In this document: positions 17,134-26,201 of the stretch, one piece after another
Layout of the letters: each line of letters begins with the position of its first letter
How positions within the stretch are numbered: the first letter of the stretch is position 1
Assembly: GCA_934202735.1 (NCBI GenBank)
Contig: CAKPYH010000002.1
Coordinates: 238,966-302,965 of the forward strand
DNA from: an uncultured Alphaproteobacteria bacterium
Lineage (GTDB): Bacteria > Pseudomonadota > Alphaproteobacteria > CAAHEQ01 > UBA3637
Direction: 5' to 3'
DNA: 64,000 bases
The notes under the pieces: generated by a model
What the model was told of the DNA's origin: nothing
Seen by the model: the letters and a program-made list of their open reading frames with translations, nothing else
Databases searched by the model: none
Made by a program: the position numbers and the translations under genes

Positions 17134-18255
17134 ATGCAAGCAATTATTGACAGTTTAGGCTTGATACAAATAACCTGGCAACAAATCATTATGATGATTA
17201 TCTGTATAGGCTTGTTATACCTGGGAATTAAAAAGCAGTTTGAGCCTCTTTTATTGATACCGATTGCAATCGGCGGGTTGCTGTCCAACTGTCCCGGTGC
17301 CGGTATGGCCCAAGAAGGCGGCCTGCTCTATGCCCTGTATCACATGGGCATTGCCAACGGTTTTTTCCCACTGCTGATTTTCTTGGGTGTCGGTGCCATG
17401 ATTGACTTTGGCCCGATGCTGGCAAATCCTAAAACCGCCCTGTTGGGTGGCGCGGCCCAGTTTGCTATTTTCGGTACCTTTTTGGGGGGTATCGCCCTAT
17501 CCCGCTACATTCCCGGTGTGGAACTCACACTCCCCCAAGCGGCCAGCATTGCTATTATTGGGGGTGCTGACGGACCGACATCTATCTTTTTGGCCGGAAA
17601 ATTAGCCCCGGAACTGTTGGGGGCTATTGCTGTTGCGGCTTATTCCTACATGGCTTTGGTACCGGTCATTCAACCGCCGATTATGCGCCTGTGTACTCCA
17701 AAAGATCAACGACAAATCAAAATGGTACAACTGCGCGAAGTATCGCAACGTGAAAAAATAATTTTCCCCATTGTGGTTATTGTGCTGACGGCTTTGTTTA
17801 TTCCGTTAGCTATCCCTTTAATCGGCATGTTGATGTTCGGAAACCTGTTGAAAGAATGCGGTGTGGCCGATCGTCTGGCCAAAGGGGCCAGTAATGAATT
17901 GATGAACATTATCACAATCTTACTAGGTATTACAGTCGGATCAAAATTGTCGGCAGATGCCTTTTTAACCCCGACAACCTTGATGGTTCTGTTTTTGGGC
18001 ATGATCGCCTTTGGTATCGGTACGGCCAGCGGTGTTTTAATGGTCCGCTTTTTAAACTTGTTTTCACGGCACAAGATGAACCCTTTAATCGGATCGGCCG
18101 GCGTATCGGCTATTCCGATGGCGGCGCGTGTCAGTGAACGGTTGGGACAAGCGGAAAATCCCGAAAACCACCTGTTGATGCACGCTATGGGGGCCAATGT
18201 CTCCGGGGCTATCGGTTCGGCCATTGCCGCCGGTATTTTATTGGCCTTGTGCTGA
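17134..18255 (+). CDS. oadB: sodium ion-translocating decarboxylase beta subunit
   Basis: Integral membrane protein of 373 residues with about nine hydrophobic segments. GGADGPTS, including the essential Asp of the ion path, lies in a re-entrant region, and the C-terminal helix includes GANVSGAIGSAIAAG. It decarboxylates carboxybiotin on the alpha subunit and couples this to Na+ export, giving an ion gradient during fermentation. AAGGAG lies upstream of ATG 17134, 12 bp after oadA. The stop codon touches that of the convergent glk. Confidence 0.92.
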   Translation: MQAIIDSLGLIQITWQQIIMMIICIGLLYLGIKKQFEPLLLIPIAIGGLLSNCPGAGMAQEGGLLYALYHMGIANGFFPLLIFLGVGAMIDFGPMLANPKTALLGGAAQFAIFGTFLGGIALSRYIPGVELTLPQAASIAIIGGADGPTSIFLAGKLAPELLGAIAVAAYSYMALVPVIQPPIMRLCTPKDQRQIKMVQLREVSQREKIIFPIVVIVLTALFIPLAIPLIGMLMFGNLLKECGVADRLAKGASNELMNIITILLGITVGSKLSADAFLTPTTLMVLFLGMIAFGIGTASGVLMVRFLNLFSRHKMNPLIGSAGVSAIPMAARVSERLGQAENPENHLLMHAMGANVSGAIGSAIAAGILLALC

Positions 18256-19158
18256 TTATCGTTGTTTGAAGTGATAAAAATCTTTGGGGCGAACGCAGGT
18301 GATCTTCTGTTTCGCCTCAATTGTTTTAGCCACGGTTTCCAACCCCACCAATGCCGATTGATCGGACGGTTTGATAATCCGAATGGACAAAATATCCGCA
18401 AACTTACCCAAAGCGTCAAAAAAGATTTGTAAGGTTTGCTTGGACCGCAACAATTCTACACTCAATCCCCCCAGATAAAACACCGGTACATTCTTGTCCG
18501 TTGCCGTCTTTAAACAAAACGCCGCCAATGCCTGAGCCATAATGCGATAAGTCAGTAGTGCATTTTTATCGTGCGTATTATGTGCCAGAAAAGAAACTTC
18601 ACGGGATTGCATCACCGGCTTGTGCGTTGAATCCAAATGTTGATACAGGCGCAAAAAGGCCGGACCACTCAGCAAATCTTCCCAACATTGAGCCGTCATA
18701 TCCCCTAGTTCAGGGCAAGAAAATGTCATCCGGGCATGGCCGTCTTCCGAAGCTTGAATCTGATTATCCCGAATATAGGAGCACCCCATACCCGTTCCGA
18801 TCACCACGACACAAGCGTTTGTGGAATCCGGGATATTTTGCACACTGATGGCATGAAAGACCATATCATTGGCCAACACCCCCTGTTCAAAGCCAAAATG
18901 GCGACAAAGTTGCGGCATATCCACGATTAAATCCCGATTGGTCAAGTGTAAAATCCCTTTAGGCCGCAAGCATCCTGCCGCACCGGCAATAAAGGTAGTC
19001 GGACAAATACCGGTTTTATCCAGATACAATTGGATTAGTTGTTCCATCGGCATGGACAGATCTTGAAAATACACTTCGGGAGAACGGGCCTGGCCGTTTT
19101 CCCAAGTCCAAAACCGTGCGTATGTGCCACCGATATCTGCTAATAAAGTTTGTGTCAT
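18256..19158 (-). CDS. glk: glucokinase (Glk family)
   Basis: Phosphorylates glucose with ATP to feed glycolysis. The actin-like ATPase fold is shown by LLADIGGTYARF (phosphate 1), the AGAAGCL and LTNRDLIVD segments, the catalytic Asp in LANDMVFHA, and VVIGTGMGCSY (phosphate 2). The C-terminal FYLGGLSVELL is the adenosine region. 300 residues. Convergent with oadB with no spacer and head of a minus-strand group with the genes to 22.6 kb is not evident; it has its own AAGGAGTAAAG site. Confidence 0.88.
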   Translation of the reverse strand: MTQTLLADIGGTYARFWTWENGQARSPEVYFQDLSMPMEQLIQLYLDKTGICPTTFIAGAAGCLRPKGILHLTNRDLIVDMPQLCRHFGFEQGVLANDMVFHAISVQNIPDSTNACVVVIGTGMGCSYIRDNQIQASEDGHARMTFSCPELGDMTAQCWEDLLSGPAFLRLYQHLDSTHKPVMQSREVSFLAHNTHDKNALLTYRIMAQALAAFCLKTATDKNVPVFYLGGLSVELLRSKQTLQIFFDALGKFADILSIRIIKPSDQSALVGLETVAKTIEAKQKITCVRPKDFYHFKQR

Positions 19159-19168
19159 GCTTTACTCC

Positions 19169-19567
19169 TTAACTGATACTACCCCAAAAACAAGCCGTAT
19201 GATACACTATGCGTTCCCACCATGACGGCACGACCCCGGAATCCAAACAAGCCGTGAACCGATGAAACCGATCGGGCGGCATCCGCCAAATGATCAAGCC
19301 GATCATACCCTCCACCAGGAAACAGGCAATCAACACGCCCGTCAAAACCGACACCATTTTTTGGCCATAATATTTCAGGCAAAACCAAAAAAAAGAAGTC
19401 CGAAAAATGAAATACCAGGCCTGTACTTGGATCATAAAACGCTTTCTGACAGATACGGTCGGTGGAACGGTACCGGCCGTGATTTCAGATACATGTGCCC
19501 CAACAAGTCGCAACGGCAGACGTAAATGATCCTGAATCACCGCAGTGTCCGACACATGCGGCAACAC
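19169..19567 (-). CDS. hypothetical membrane protein
   Basis: Open frame downstream of the nucleotidyltransferase gene and in a different frame from it. The protein has two or three hydrophobic segments (including WYFIFRTSFFWFCLKYYG and VLTGVLIACFLVEGMIGLIIW). No family recognised. The start is uncertain: GTG 19567 is 25 bases beyond the upstream gene's stop, but no good ribosome binding site is visible and the frame stays open further upstream into the previous gene. Confidence 0.4.
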   Translation of the reverse strand: MLPHVSDTAVIQDHLRLPLRLVGAHVSEITAGTVPPTVSVRKRFMIQVQAWYFIFRTSFFWFCLKYYGQKMVSVLTGVLIACFLVEGMIGLIIWRMPPDRFHRFTACLDSGVVPSWWERIVYHTACFWGSIS

Positions 19568-19592
19568 AGAAATTAAATGCGTCCGGGCCGAC

Positions 19593-20321
19593 TTACCGCC
19601 GTTCTTGCCTACGCTTAAAAATTTCTTGAGCCGTTTCCAATTCATCCGGCGTATTGATTCCATGCAATTCTTCCACATCACCGATAACCACATCACATTT
19701 TAATCCTTGTTGGTGTGCCAACATGACAATATCGGTCAGGTAGTATTCCCCCGCCGCATTATCATTTTTGATTTTATTCATCAATTCCAAAATATATTTA
19801 CCGTCCACACACATCACACCCGAATTACATAACCGAACAGCCCGTTGAGCATCGGTGGCATCTTTATATTCCACAATGCGTTCCAAACCATCGGGTCCCA
19901 TAATCAGGCGACCATAACGCCGTGCATCCGTTGGCACAAAACCGACAACCACAACCGCCGCACCGTTTTGATATTCTTGTATCATCCGATGAATAGTCTC
20001 TGTTGATACCAAAGGCGTATCTCCGAACAAGATCAAGACGCATCCGGCAAATGGTGTCAATTCGGATTGAGCCGCCAACACCGCATTAGCCGTCCCCAGA
20101 GGTTCCTGTTGAATCACTGTTGGAACGGGGTCTACCGCTGATGCCACTTCCGGCATATTGGGTCCCACAACAACCGTGATATCCGAGACTCCCGATTGAC
20201 GCAACGTATCCAATAAAATACAAATCATCGGACGACCGGCAATCGGATGCAAAACTTTTGGCATATCCGATCCCATTCGTGTTCCTTTCCCGGCTCCTAA
20301 AACAATGGCTTTTACCTGCAT
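19593..20321 (-). CDS. stand-alone GlmU-type nucleotidyltransferase
   Basis: 242 residues matching only the N-terminal pyrophosphorylase half of GlmU: LGAGKGTRMGSDMPKVLHP (nucleotide loop and Lys), QQEPLGTANAV (uridine site), FGDTPLV (metal Asp), YGRLI, EYKDATDAQR, NSGVM and NAAGEYYLTD. It probably makes UDP-GlcNAc or a related nucleotide sugar. The left-handed beta-helix acetyltransferase half is absent, and the sequence ends cleanly after a charged helix, so this is not an obvious recent truncation. Adjacent to ptsP (8 bp). Confidence 0.82.
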   Translation of the reverse strand: MQVKAIVLGAGKGTRMGSDMPKVLHPIAGRPMICILLDTLRQSGVSDITVVVGPNMPEVASAVDPVPTVIQQEPLGTANAVLAAQSELTPFAGCVLILFGDTPLVSTETIHRMIQEYQNGAAVVVVGFVPTDARRYGRLIMGPDGLERIVEYKDATDAQRAVRLCNSGVMCVDGKYILELMNKIKNDNAAGEYYLTDIVMLAHQQGLKCDVVIGDVEELHGINTPDELETAQEIFKRRQERR

Positions 20322-20329
20322 AGTATCCC

Positions 20330-22597
20330 CTATTCAATAAAAATATCATGATCGGCGGCATACAGCCGCACTTTATCCCGCAAACTATCCGCCGATGCCG
20401 ACAGTTGCCGGTCCAAATAATTGGCCAAATCCCCCTGATTTAAGGTACGAATAGCCGCTTTCACCGCCCCCATAGCGGCCGGATTCATAGACAACGACCG
20501 AAAGCCCAAACCCACCAACGTAACTGCTTCCAACGGTCGGCCGGCCATTTCACCACACACCGAACATGGGACACCGGCGCGCGAACAGATGTCGTTCACA
20601 TACTTTAAAACCCGCAACAAAGCCGGCGATAACGGATCATATCGGTTCCAAATCATAGGATTTCCTCGGTCCGTTGCATATAAGAATTGAGCCAAATCAT
20701 TTGTTCCGATGGACAAAAAGTCTAACTCATCAATCAGTTGTTCCAACTGAAAAATCAATGACGGCACTTCCAGCATCGTCCCTACTTTGATTTCGCGCGG
20801 TAAACGATGCCCTCGCACACGTTCATGTTCCAATTCCATATCCAAGGTACGCCGTGCTTCACGAAATTCTTGAACCGTTGCTATCATCGGGAACATAATG
20901 TACAAGGCCTGACCCGCCGATGCCCGAATAAAAGCCCGCAACTGACTCCGCAACAACGCCCGCCGATCCAACGTCATCCGAATGGAACGCCACCCCATGG
21001 CCGGGTTTTCTTCGGCTTGTCTTTGGAAATAAGGCAATACTTTATCCGAACCGATGTCCAGCGTCCGAAACACAACAGGTTTACCCTGCGCGCCGGCTAA
21101 AACACGCCGATAAATTCCCGTCTGCGTTTTGACATCAGGTAATTTATCCGTCAACATAAACGGTAATTCCGTCCGATACAGGCCCACCCCGTCAAAGTAT
21201 TGTGTCGTATCCGGGGTAAAATCTTGGGACAGCCCCGCATTGATATTCAAAGACACCGATACGCCGTCCACGGTTGTGGCCGGCAGTTCACGCATTTGAG
21301 CATACTTGGCCCGCAATTTCTTTTGCCGGGCGGCCCGCAAGCTTAAACTGTCCAACGTATCATCGGTCGGATTCAGATAGATCTGCCCCCCGGAGGCATC
21401 TAACGCCACCGTATCCCCGTCTGAAATCAGCTGTACAGCATTTTTAATACCGCAAATCAAGGGAATGTTCAAAGATCGAGTCACAATCACCATGTGCATG
21501 GTTTGCGAACCTTCTTCTAAAACAACCCCTTTAATCTTTTTCAAATCATAATCCAACAATTCGGCCGGCCCCAAACTTTTAGCCACCAGAATCGTTTGAC
21601 GGGGTAAAGATTTCTTCGGCACCGAAACCACCCGCCGCCGCAAATGCCGGATCAGGCGATTGATCAAATCTTTAACATCGTGAATCCGTTCTTTAATATA
21701 CGGGTCGGTCATCAATTCCATGCGTGATGTCATTTCACCACCGACTTTTTGCACGGCTGCTTCCGCCGTTAAACCCGTTTCAATGGCCCGCATCATACGG
21801 GCAATCCAACCTTTATCCTTGATGAACATCAGATAAGTTTCAAAAATATCGGATTGTTCGCCACTTAAATGCGATGTAGCCAAAATTTTATTGACTTCGT
21901 GTTCCACCCGGGCCAACGCCTGATTTAATCGTTGTGTTTCCCGACGAGTATCTTTGGCCAGCAGTTGCACCACCTGTTCCATACGTTTATGCACAAATGC
22001 ACGTCCGACTGCAAACCCGCCGATTAAACCGTTGCCTTCAATTTTCTGACGATGGCCGGCCGGAACCGTTTCGGCCCGAGCCGCCTTGAAATGATTATCC
22101 GACAACATTTCGGCCAGTACCATTCCGATCGTTTCCAACACTTCAATCAAATCCGGTGAAAAGGCTTGTACGCGGCGCGTTTGAATGGCCAAAACACCCA
22201 AAACCCGATTAGACCGTATCACCGGCACGCCGGCCAAAGACTTGAACCCTTTTTCCCGCGTTTCGGGTTTATAGACGAAACTGTTATGCGCCCAAGCATC
22301 TTCAAAAGTCAACGGCTTGCGCTGCAGGGCAATTTCACCAATCAACCCCTCGCCGACCCGCAAAAAGGTTTCATGAACCGATTTTTTATCCAGTCCCCAA
22401 GTTGCAAATAATTCCAGAATATCCCCCGGCCGTGCCAGGTAAAAAGAACAAACATCTACTTTTAATCGGCCCGCCACCAGGTTGACAATCTTATCCAACC
22501 GTTCTTCGGGAGACATCTCTTGAACGGTAATATCCCGCAAATCCTTCATAATTTGCCGGACGGAAACAGGGGCCTGACTGTTCTTTTGTTCAACCAT
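20330..22597 (-). CDS. ptsP: phosphoenolpyruvate-protein phosphotransferase of the nitrogen PTS
   Basis: Enzyme I-Ntr, 755 residues. An N-terminal GAF domain (about 25-170) is followed by the HPr-binding helical region, the phosphohistidine domain with EEGSQTMHMVIVTRS (His368) and a PEP-binding barrel with RTELPFM, FRTLDIGSDK, FSIGTNDLAQF and VCGEMAG (catalytic Cys). It passes phosphate from PEP to NPr in a regulatory cascade. AAGGAAAAG precedes ATG 22597, and a good promoter lies just upstream. Confidence 0.93.
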   Translation of the reverse strand: MVEQKNSQAPVSVRQIMKDLRDITVQEMSPEERLDKIVNLVAGRLKVDVCSFYLARPGDILELFATWGLDKKSVHETFLRVGEGLIGEIALQRKPLTFEDAWAHNSFVYKPETREKGFKSLAGVPVIRSNRVLGVLAIQTRRVQAFSPDLIEVLETIGMVLAEMLSDNHFKAARAETVPAGHRQKIEGNGLIGGFAVGRAFVHKRMEQVVQLLAKDTRRETQRLNQALARVEHEVNKILATSHLSGEQSDIFETYLMFIKDKGWIARMMRAIETGLTAEAAVQKVGGEMTSRMELMTDPYIKERIHDVKDLINRLIRHLRRRVVSVPKKSLPRQTILVAKSLGPAELLDYDLKKIKGVVLEEGSQTMHMVIVTRSLNIPLICGIKNAVQLISDGDTVALDASGGQIYLNPTDDTLDSLSLRAARQKKLRAKYAQMRELPATTVDGVSVSLNINAGLSQDFTPDTTQYFDGVGLYRTELPFMLTDKLPDVKTQTGIYRRVLAGAQGKPVVFRTLDIGSDKVLPYFQRQAEENPAMGWRSIRMTLDRRALLRSQLRAFIRASAGQALYIMFPMIATVQEFREARRTLDMELEHERVRGHRLPREIKVGTMLEVPSLIFQLEQLIDELDFLSIGTNDLAQFLYATDRGNPMIWNRYDPLSPALLRVLKYVNDICSRAGVPCSVCGEMAGRPLEAVTLVGLGFRSLSMNPAAMGAVKAAIRTLNQGDLANYLDRQLSASADSLRDKVRLYAADHDIFIE

Positions 22598-22615
22598 TTT
22601 CTTTTCCTTGTGCCG

Positions 22616-22644
22616 ATTTTAATCTATAACAGGGGATACGTCAA
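22616..22644 (-). promoter_or_regulatory. sigma70-type promoter of ptsP
   Basis: On the minus strand TTGACG (22644-22639), a 17-bp spacer and TAAAAT (22621-22616), 19 bp before the ptsP start. Confidence 0.65.
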
Positions 22645-22663
22645 GTTTTTTATAGCGATTTTC

Positions 22664-23620
22664 TTATTTTTTTATGTGTGCCCGCGGGTGCGCCCGATTA
22701 TAGACCCCCATCAGGTGGGCCTGACTGATTTCGGTATAACGTTGCGTTGCCGACAAAGACGCATGACCCAACAACTCTTGCACCGTTCGGAGATCACCCC
22801 CGCTCTCCAACAAATGAGTCGCAAAACTGTGGCGTAAAGCGTGCGGTGTTACCGTATTTGGCAACTTTAATTTAGCCCGAATAGCCCGTACATTTCTTTG
22901 GACAACACCGGCGTTCAGGCGTGTTCCGTGCAGGCCGATAAACAACGGAGAATCCGGCAAACACACCGACCGAGCCGCCAAATACGATTTCATTGCCCGA
23001 TGAACCGCCGGCAACAGCGGCACCAAGCGTTGTTTGTTCCCTTTCCCCGTAATGATCAGGGCATCGGCCCCCAGGGGATAATCCCGTACATTCAAATTCA
23101 AGGCTTCCGCAATTCGTAATCCGCACCCGTACAACAGCGTATACAACGCCACATCGCGTTTAGCCTCCCATGATTTTTTATTCATTTGACGTGCCGTTTC
23201 CAAAAAAGCCCGGGCATCAGCCACCGTTAAAGGCTTAGGCAACGACCGCGGGACCCGCGCCGACCGAACGGCCATAATGGCCTTGTTTTCCAAGATACCG
23301 ATACGACTCAGGTAACGGAAGAAATGTCGGACCGCCGATAAATTACGAGCCACACTGGATCGCGCCATGTGTTGATTGGTTCGCCAAACCAAAAAGGAAC
23401 GAAAGTCCGAAACGGTCAACCGTTTAAGATCCGTCAGGCTTACAGATTGTCCCAAATGGTCCGCCAAAAATGTAAAAAACTCTTTTATATCAATGTAATA
23501 CGATTCCTGTGTTTTAACCGAAAAACGCCGTTCGGATAACAACTCATCCAACCATTCTGATACGGTGGCATGCATTTTTTTATCACAGGTTTCCGATAAA
23601 GACTTGTATTCCGTTTTCAT
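22664..23620 (-). CDS. xerC: tyrosine recombinase XerC/XerD
   Basis: Resolves chromosome dimers at dif. The N-terminal SAM-like DNA-binding domain (about 20-110) precedes the catalytic domain with Arg169 (YGCGLRIAEAL), Lys193 (TGKGNK), His260 and Arg263 (HALRHSFATHL), His286 (LGHAS) and nucleophile Tyr295 (TQRYTEIS). The 318-residue size is that of Xer and not of a phage integrase. The start at 23620 has AAGGAT upstream; the upstream extension to 23695 is spurious. Divergent from priA; XerC versus XerD is not settled. Confidence 0.88.
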   Translation of the reverse strand: MKTEYKSLSETCDKKMHATVSEWLDELLSERRFSVKTQESYYIDIKEFFTFLADHLGQSVSLTDLKRLTVSDFRSFLVWRTNQHMARSSVARNLSAVRHFFRYLSRIGILENKAIMAVRSARVPRSLPKPLTVADARAFLETARQMNKKSWEAKRDVALYTLLYGCGLRIAEALNLNVRDYPLGADALIITGKGNKQRLVPLLPAVHRAMKSYLAARSVCLPDSPLFIGLHGTRLNAGVVQRNVRAIRAKLKLPNTVTPHALRHSFATHLLESGGDLRTVQELLGHASLSATQRYTEISQAHLMGVYNRAHPRAHIKK

Positions 23621-23664
23621 TTTGTGTATCCTTATACACCGAGTATAAAGGATTTGAAAATAAA

Positions 23665-25623
23665 ATGCAACGTTTCTCTGTCTTATTTCCGGCACCGGTC
23701 AAATGTTATGACTATCAATCCGATACCGCTTGGGCGGTGGGACAGTTGGTACGAGCCCCTTTCGGACGCAAGGAAGTTATCGGAGCCGTATGGGATACCC
23801 CACCGGACCTGACTATACCGGCGGAGAAAGTTAAAATCATTACAGAACAAACGACATTACCGGCCCTACCCCCGGAAACCATCAGTTTTGTCAACTGGGT
23901 TGCGGGATACACCCTGTCGCCACCGGGTATGGTTTTGAAGATGGCTTTGATTCCCGATCCGGACAAAGAAAGCAAAAAGCCGATTCACTTTGAAGATCCC
24001 AACCCCCGTTCCGGATCTGTTGTTTTTTCCCCTGAACAACAGGCCGCCGCCGATCGCCTGGCTACCCGAATCGGACAAGGATTCCATGTCGCCCTATTGG
24101 ACGGGGTGACGGGATCGGGTAAGACGGAAGTTTATTTTGAAACTATTGCTCGGGCTTTGGATACTCCGGGACAGACCTTGGTATTATTACCGGAAATTAC
24201 ACTAACGGCGGCTTGGCTCAATCGCTTTCAAGAACGTTTCGGATCAGCACCGGCGGTATGGCATTCGGCCCTGACCCCCAAACAACGGCGGGATACTTGG
24301 CGGGCGGTACAAAGCGGACAAGCACGGGTTTTGGTCGGGGCCCGATCTGCTTTATTCTTACCATTTCAAAAATTGAATCTGATTATTGTAGATGAAGAGC
24401 ATGATGCGTCTTATAAACAGGAAGACGGTGTCTTGTATCAAGCCCGCGACATGGCCGTTGTGCGGGCCAAAATTGCCCATTGCCCGATTGTATTGGCTTC
24501 GGCCACACCGTCTGTGGAAACATATTGCAATGTGGAAAACGGAAGATATGAACATATTATTTTGCCCAATCGCTATGCCGGTGCCGTTTTCCCGGATATT
24601 CACATTGCTGACATGCGGCATCGGGAAAAAGGATCTGTTTCGTTTTTATCCCCCTTGTTAAAGCAAAAAATCGGTGAAAAATTACAGGTCGGTGAACAAA
24701 GCCTGTTATTCATCAATCGGCGGGGATATGCTCCCTTGGTCCTATGCCGTGCCTGCGGAGAAAAAATTCAGTGTCCTCATTGTTCGGCCTGGTTAGTAGA
24801 ACATCGGCAACGGGGTGTTTTACAATGTCATCATTGCGGTTATACCCGCAAAAAACCAACCGCCTGCCCGACATGCGGCGAATCGGATACCTTGATCGCC
24901 TGTGGTCCCGGGGTGGAACGTGTGTTTGAAGAAACCGTACAAGCCTTTCCAAATGCCCGGTGTGCGATGGTCACATCGGATACGTTGAATAATCCGCAAG
25001 CTTTTGCGGCTATCTGTGATAAAATGATGACAGGCGATCTGGATATCCTCATCGGGACCCAGATCTTGGCCAAAGGACATAATTTCCCTAATCTGACACT
25101 GGTGGGTGTAATTGATGCCGATATGGGCTTGGCCGGTGGTGATTTGCGGGCGGGCGAGCGTACATTTCAACTGTTGCACCAAGTGATGGGACGTGCCGGA
25201 CGAACCCAAAAAGCAGGCACTGCCGTCTTGCAATCGTACAGCCCTGATAATTTGATTATTCAGGCCCTGCAACAAAACGATCGCAGTCGCTTTTTGACCG
25301 AAGAAATAACGGCCCGTCGTGTCCTGAACATGCCACCGTTCGGACGATTGGCCGCCTTTATCATCAGTGGTCATCACATGGATTTAACGTATCGCATAGC
25401 CTTGGAAATCGCCCGCACCGCCCCGCGTGATCCCAACCTGACTGTTTTGGGACCGGTGGCGGCACCTTTGGCAATTCTGCGCGGAAAATACCGTTTTCGC
25501 TTATTGATAAAAACCCCTAAGGACTTCCGATTACAGCAGGTACTGAATGCCTGGTTATCGCGGGTTAAAATCCCATCAGCCGTTGACGTACGCCTGGACA
25601 TTGACCCGTACAATTTTATGTAG
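23665..25623 (+). CDS. priA: primosomal protein N' (replication restart helicase)
   Basis: 652 residues. N-terminal 3'-DNA-end-binding domain, then the helicase core with Walker A GVTGSGKT (147-154), DEEH, and SATPSVE. The inserted zinc-binding module has four CxxC pairs (CRACGEKIQCPHC, CHHCG, CPTCG). The C-terminal half has GTQILAKGHNFP and QVMGRAGR. It reloads the replisome at stalled forks. AAGGAT precedes ATG 23665. The N-terminal domain is shorter than in E. coli, as often seen in Alphaproteobacteria. Confidence 0.94.
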   Translation: MQRFSVLFPAPVKCYDYQSDTAWAVGQLVRAPFGRKEVIGAVWDTPPDLTIPAEKVKIITEQTTLPALPPETISFVNWVAGYTLSPPGMVLKMALIPDPDKESKKPIHFEDPNPRSGSVVFSPEQQAAADRLATRIGQGFHVALLDGVTGSGKTEVYFETIARALDTPGQTLVLLPEITLTAAWLNRFQERFGSAPAVWHSALTPKQRRDTWRAVQSGQARVLVGARSALFLPFQKLNLIIVDEEHDASYKQEDGVLYQARDMAVVRAKIAHCPIVLASATPSVETYCNVENGRYEHIILPNRYAGAVFPDIHIADMRHREKGSVSFLSPLLKQKIGEKLQVGEQSLLFINRRGYAPLVLCRACGEKIQCPHCSAWLVEHRQRGVLQCHHCGYTRKKPTACPTCGESDTLIACGPGVERVFEETVQAFPNARCAMVTSDTLNNPQAFAAICDKMMTGDLDILIGTQILAKGHNFPNLTLVGVIDADMGLAGGDLRAGERTFQLLHQVMGRAGRTQKAGTAVLQSYSPDNLIIQALQQNDRSRFLTEEITARRVLNMPPFGRLAAFIISGHHMDLTYRIALEIARTAPRDPNLTVLGPVAAPLAILRGKYRFRLLIKTPKDFRLQQVLNAWLSRVKIPSAVDVRLDIDPYNFM

Positions 25624-25631
25624 GACAGATC

Positions 25632-26183
25632 ATGAAAAAATATCACGATACACTTAAAGATAAATTCAAACGCCTGGGAAAAGCCTTGTTGGGACAAGCC
25701 GTTTGGCTCATTCCCTTGTTGGGTGCCGGATGGTATATTCAGGGACACCTGAGTATTTGGTGCGATACTTATTTCGGGGTTTTAACCGCCCGTGAGACAG
25801 CCGATTATTTATCCCGCCGGACCGACCTGCTCAGTGAACCGGTCCTGATGACTCCGGGGGCTTTGTGGGCTTATGGGAAAGCCTTTTTCGTCAGTACCCA
25901 AGCCGCCGCCAAAGCCTATACATTGACATCGGTTTCGGGCCTGATAACCGGGCTGGGGGTCTTGTGCCTGTACCTGGCAGGCATTTTGGCGGGCCTTTAT
26001 GCTTTGATTCGGATTCGGCGGGCCTGTCGCCGACAACGACAGGAAAGCGATATGACCAACCGTATTTGCCGGGAAATCATGCCCGAAATCGCCGCTTTGC
26101 GGGCGGAAGTGGCCGAACTCAAAGCCCTGCTGGCACACACCGAACACATAAAAACGGATTCCGACAGCACGAAATCCGTTTAG
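25632..26183 (+). CDS. hypothetical membrane protein with C-terminal coiled coil
   Basis: 183 residues. Two strong hydrophobic segments (about 22-36 and 113-135) flank a roughly 75-residue loop, followed by a basic stretch (IRIRRACRRQRQ) and a heptad-like helix (MPEIAALRAEVAELKALLAH). No family recognised. AGGACAGATC precedes ATG 25632, 8 bp after priA, so it is probably co-transcribed. Its last codons form a terminator hairpin. Confidence 0.6.
   Translation: MKKYHDTLKDKFKRLGKALLGQAVWLIPLLGAGWYIQGHLSIWCDTYFGVLTARETADYLSRRTDLLSEPVLMTPGALWAYGKAFFVSTQAAAKAYTLTSVSGLITGLGVLCLYLAGILAGLYALIRIRRACRRQRQESDMTNRICREIMPEIAALRAEVAELKALLAHTEHIKTDSDSTKSV
26152..26181. terminator. hairpin at the convergent gene ends, inside coding sequence
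   Basis: AAACGGATT (26152-26160) pairs with AATCCGTTT (26173-26181). The second arm includes the last codons of the plus-strand gene. Flanking A and T runs are short, so it could serve either strand weakly. Confidence 0.5.
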
Positions 26184-26201
26184 AATTGCGCCGGCATTCG
26201 T

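Noticed and set aside
22664..23620. Phage or island integrase
   Set aside because: Size, N-terminal domain and motifs are those of XerC/XerD, and the gene lies in a housekeeping context far from both islands.
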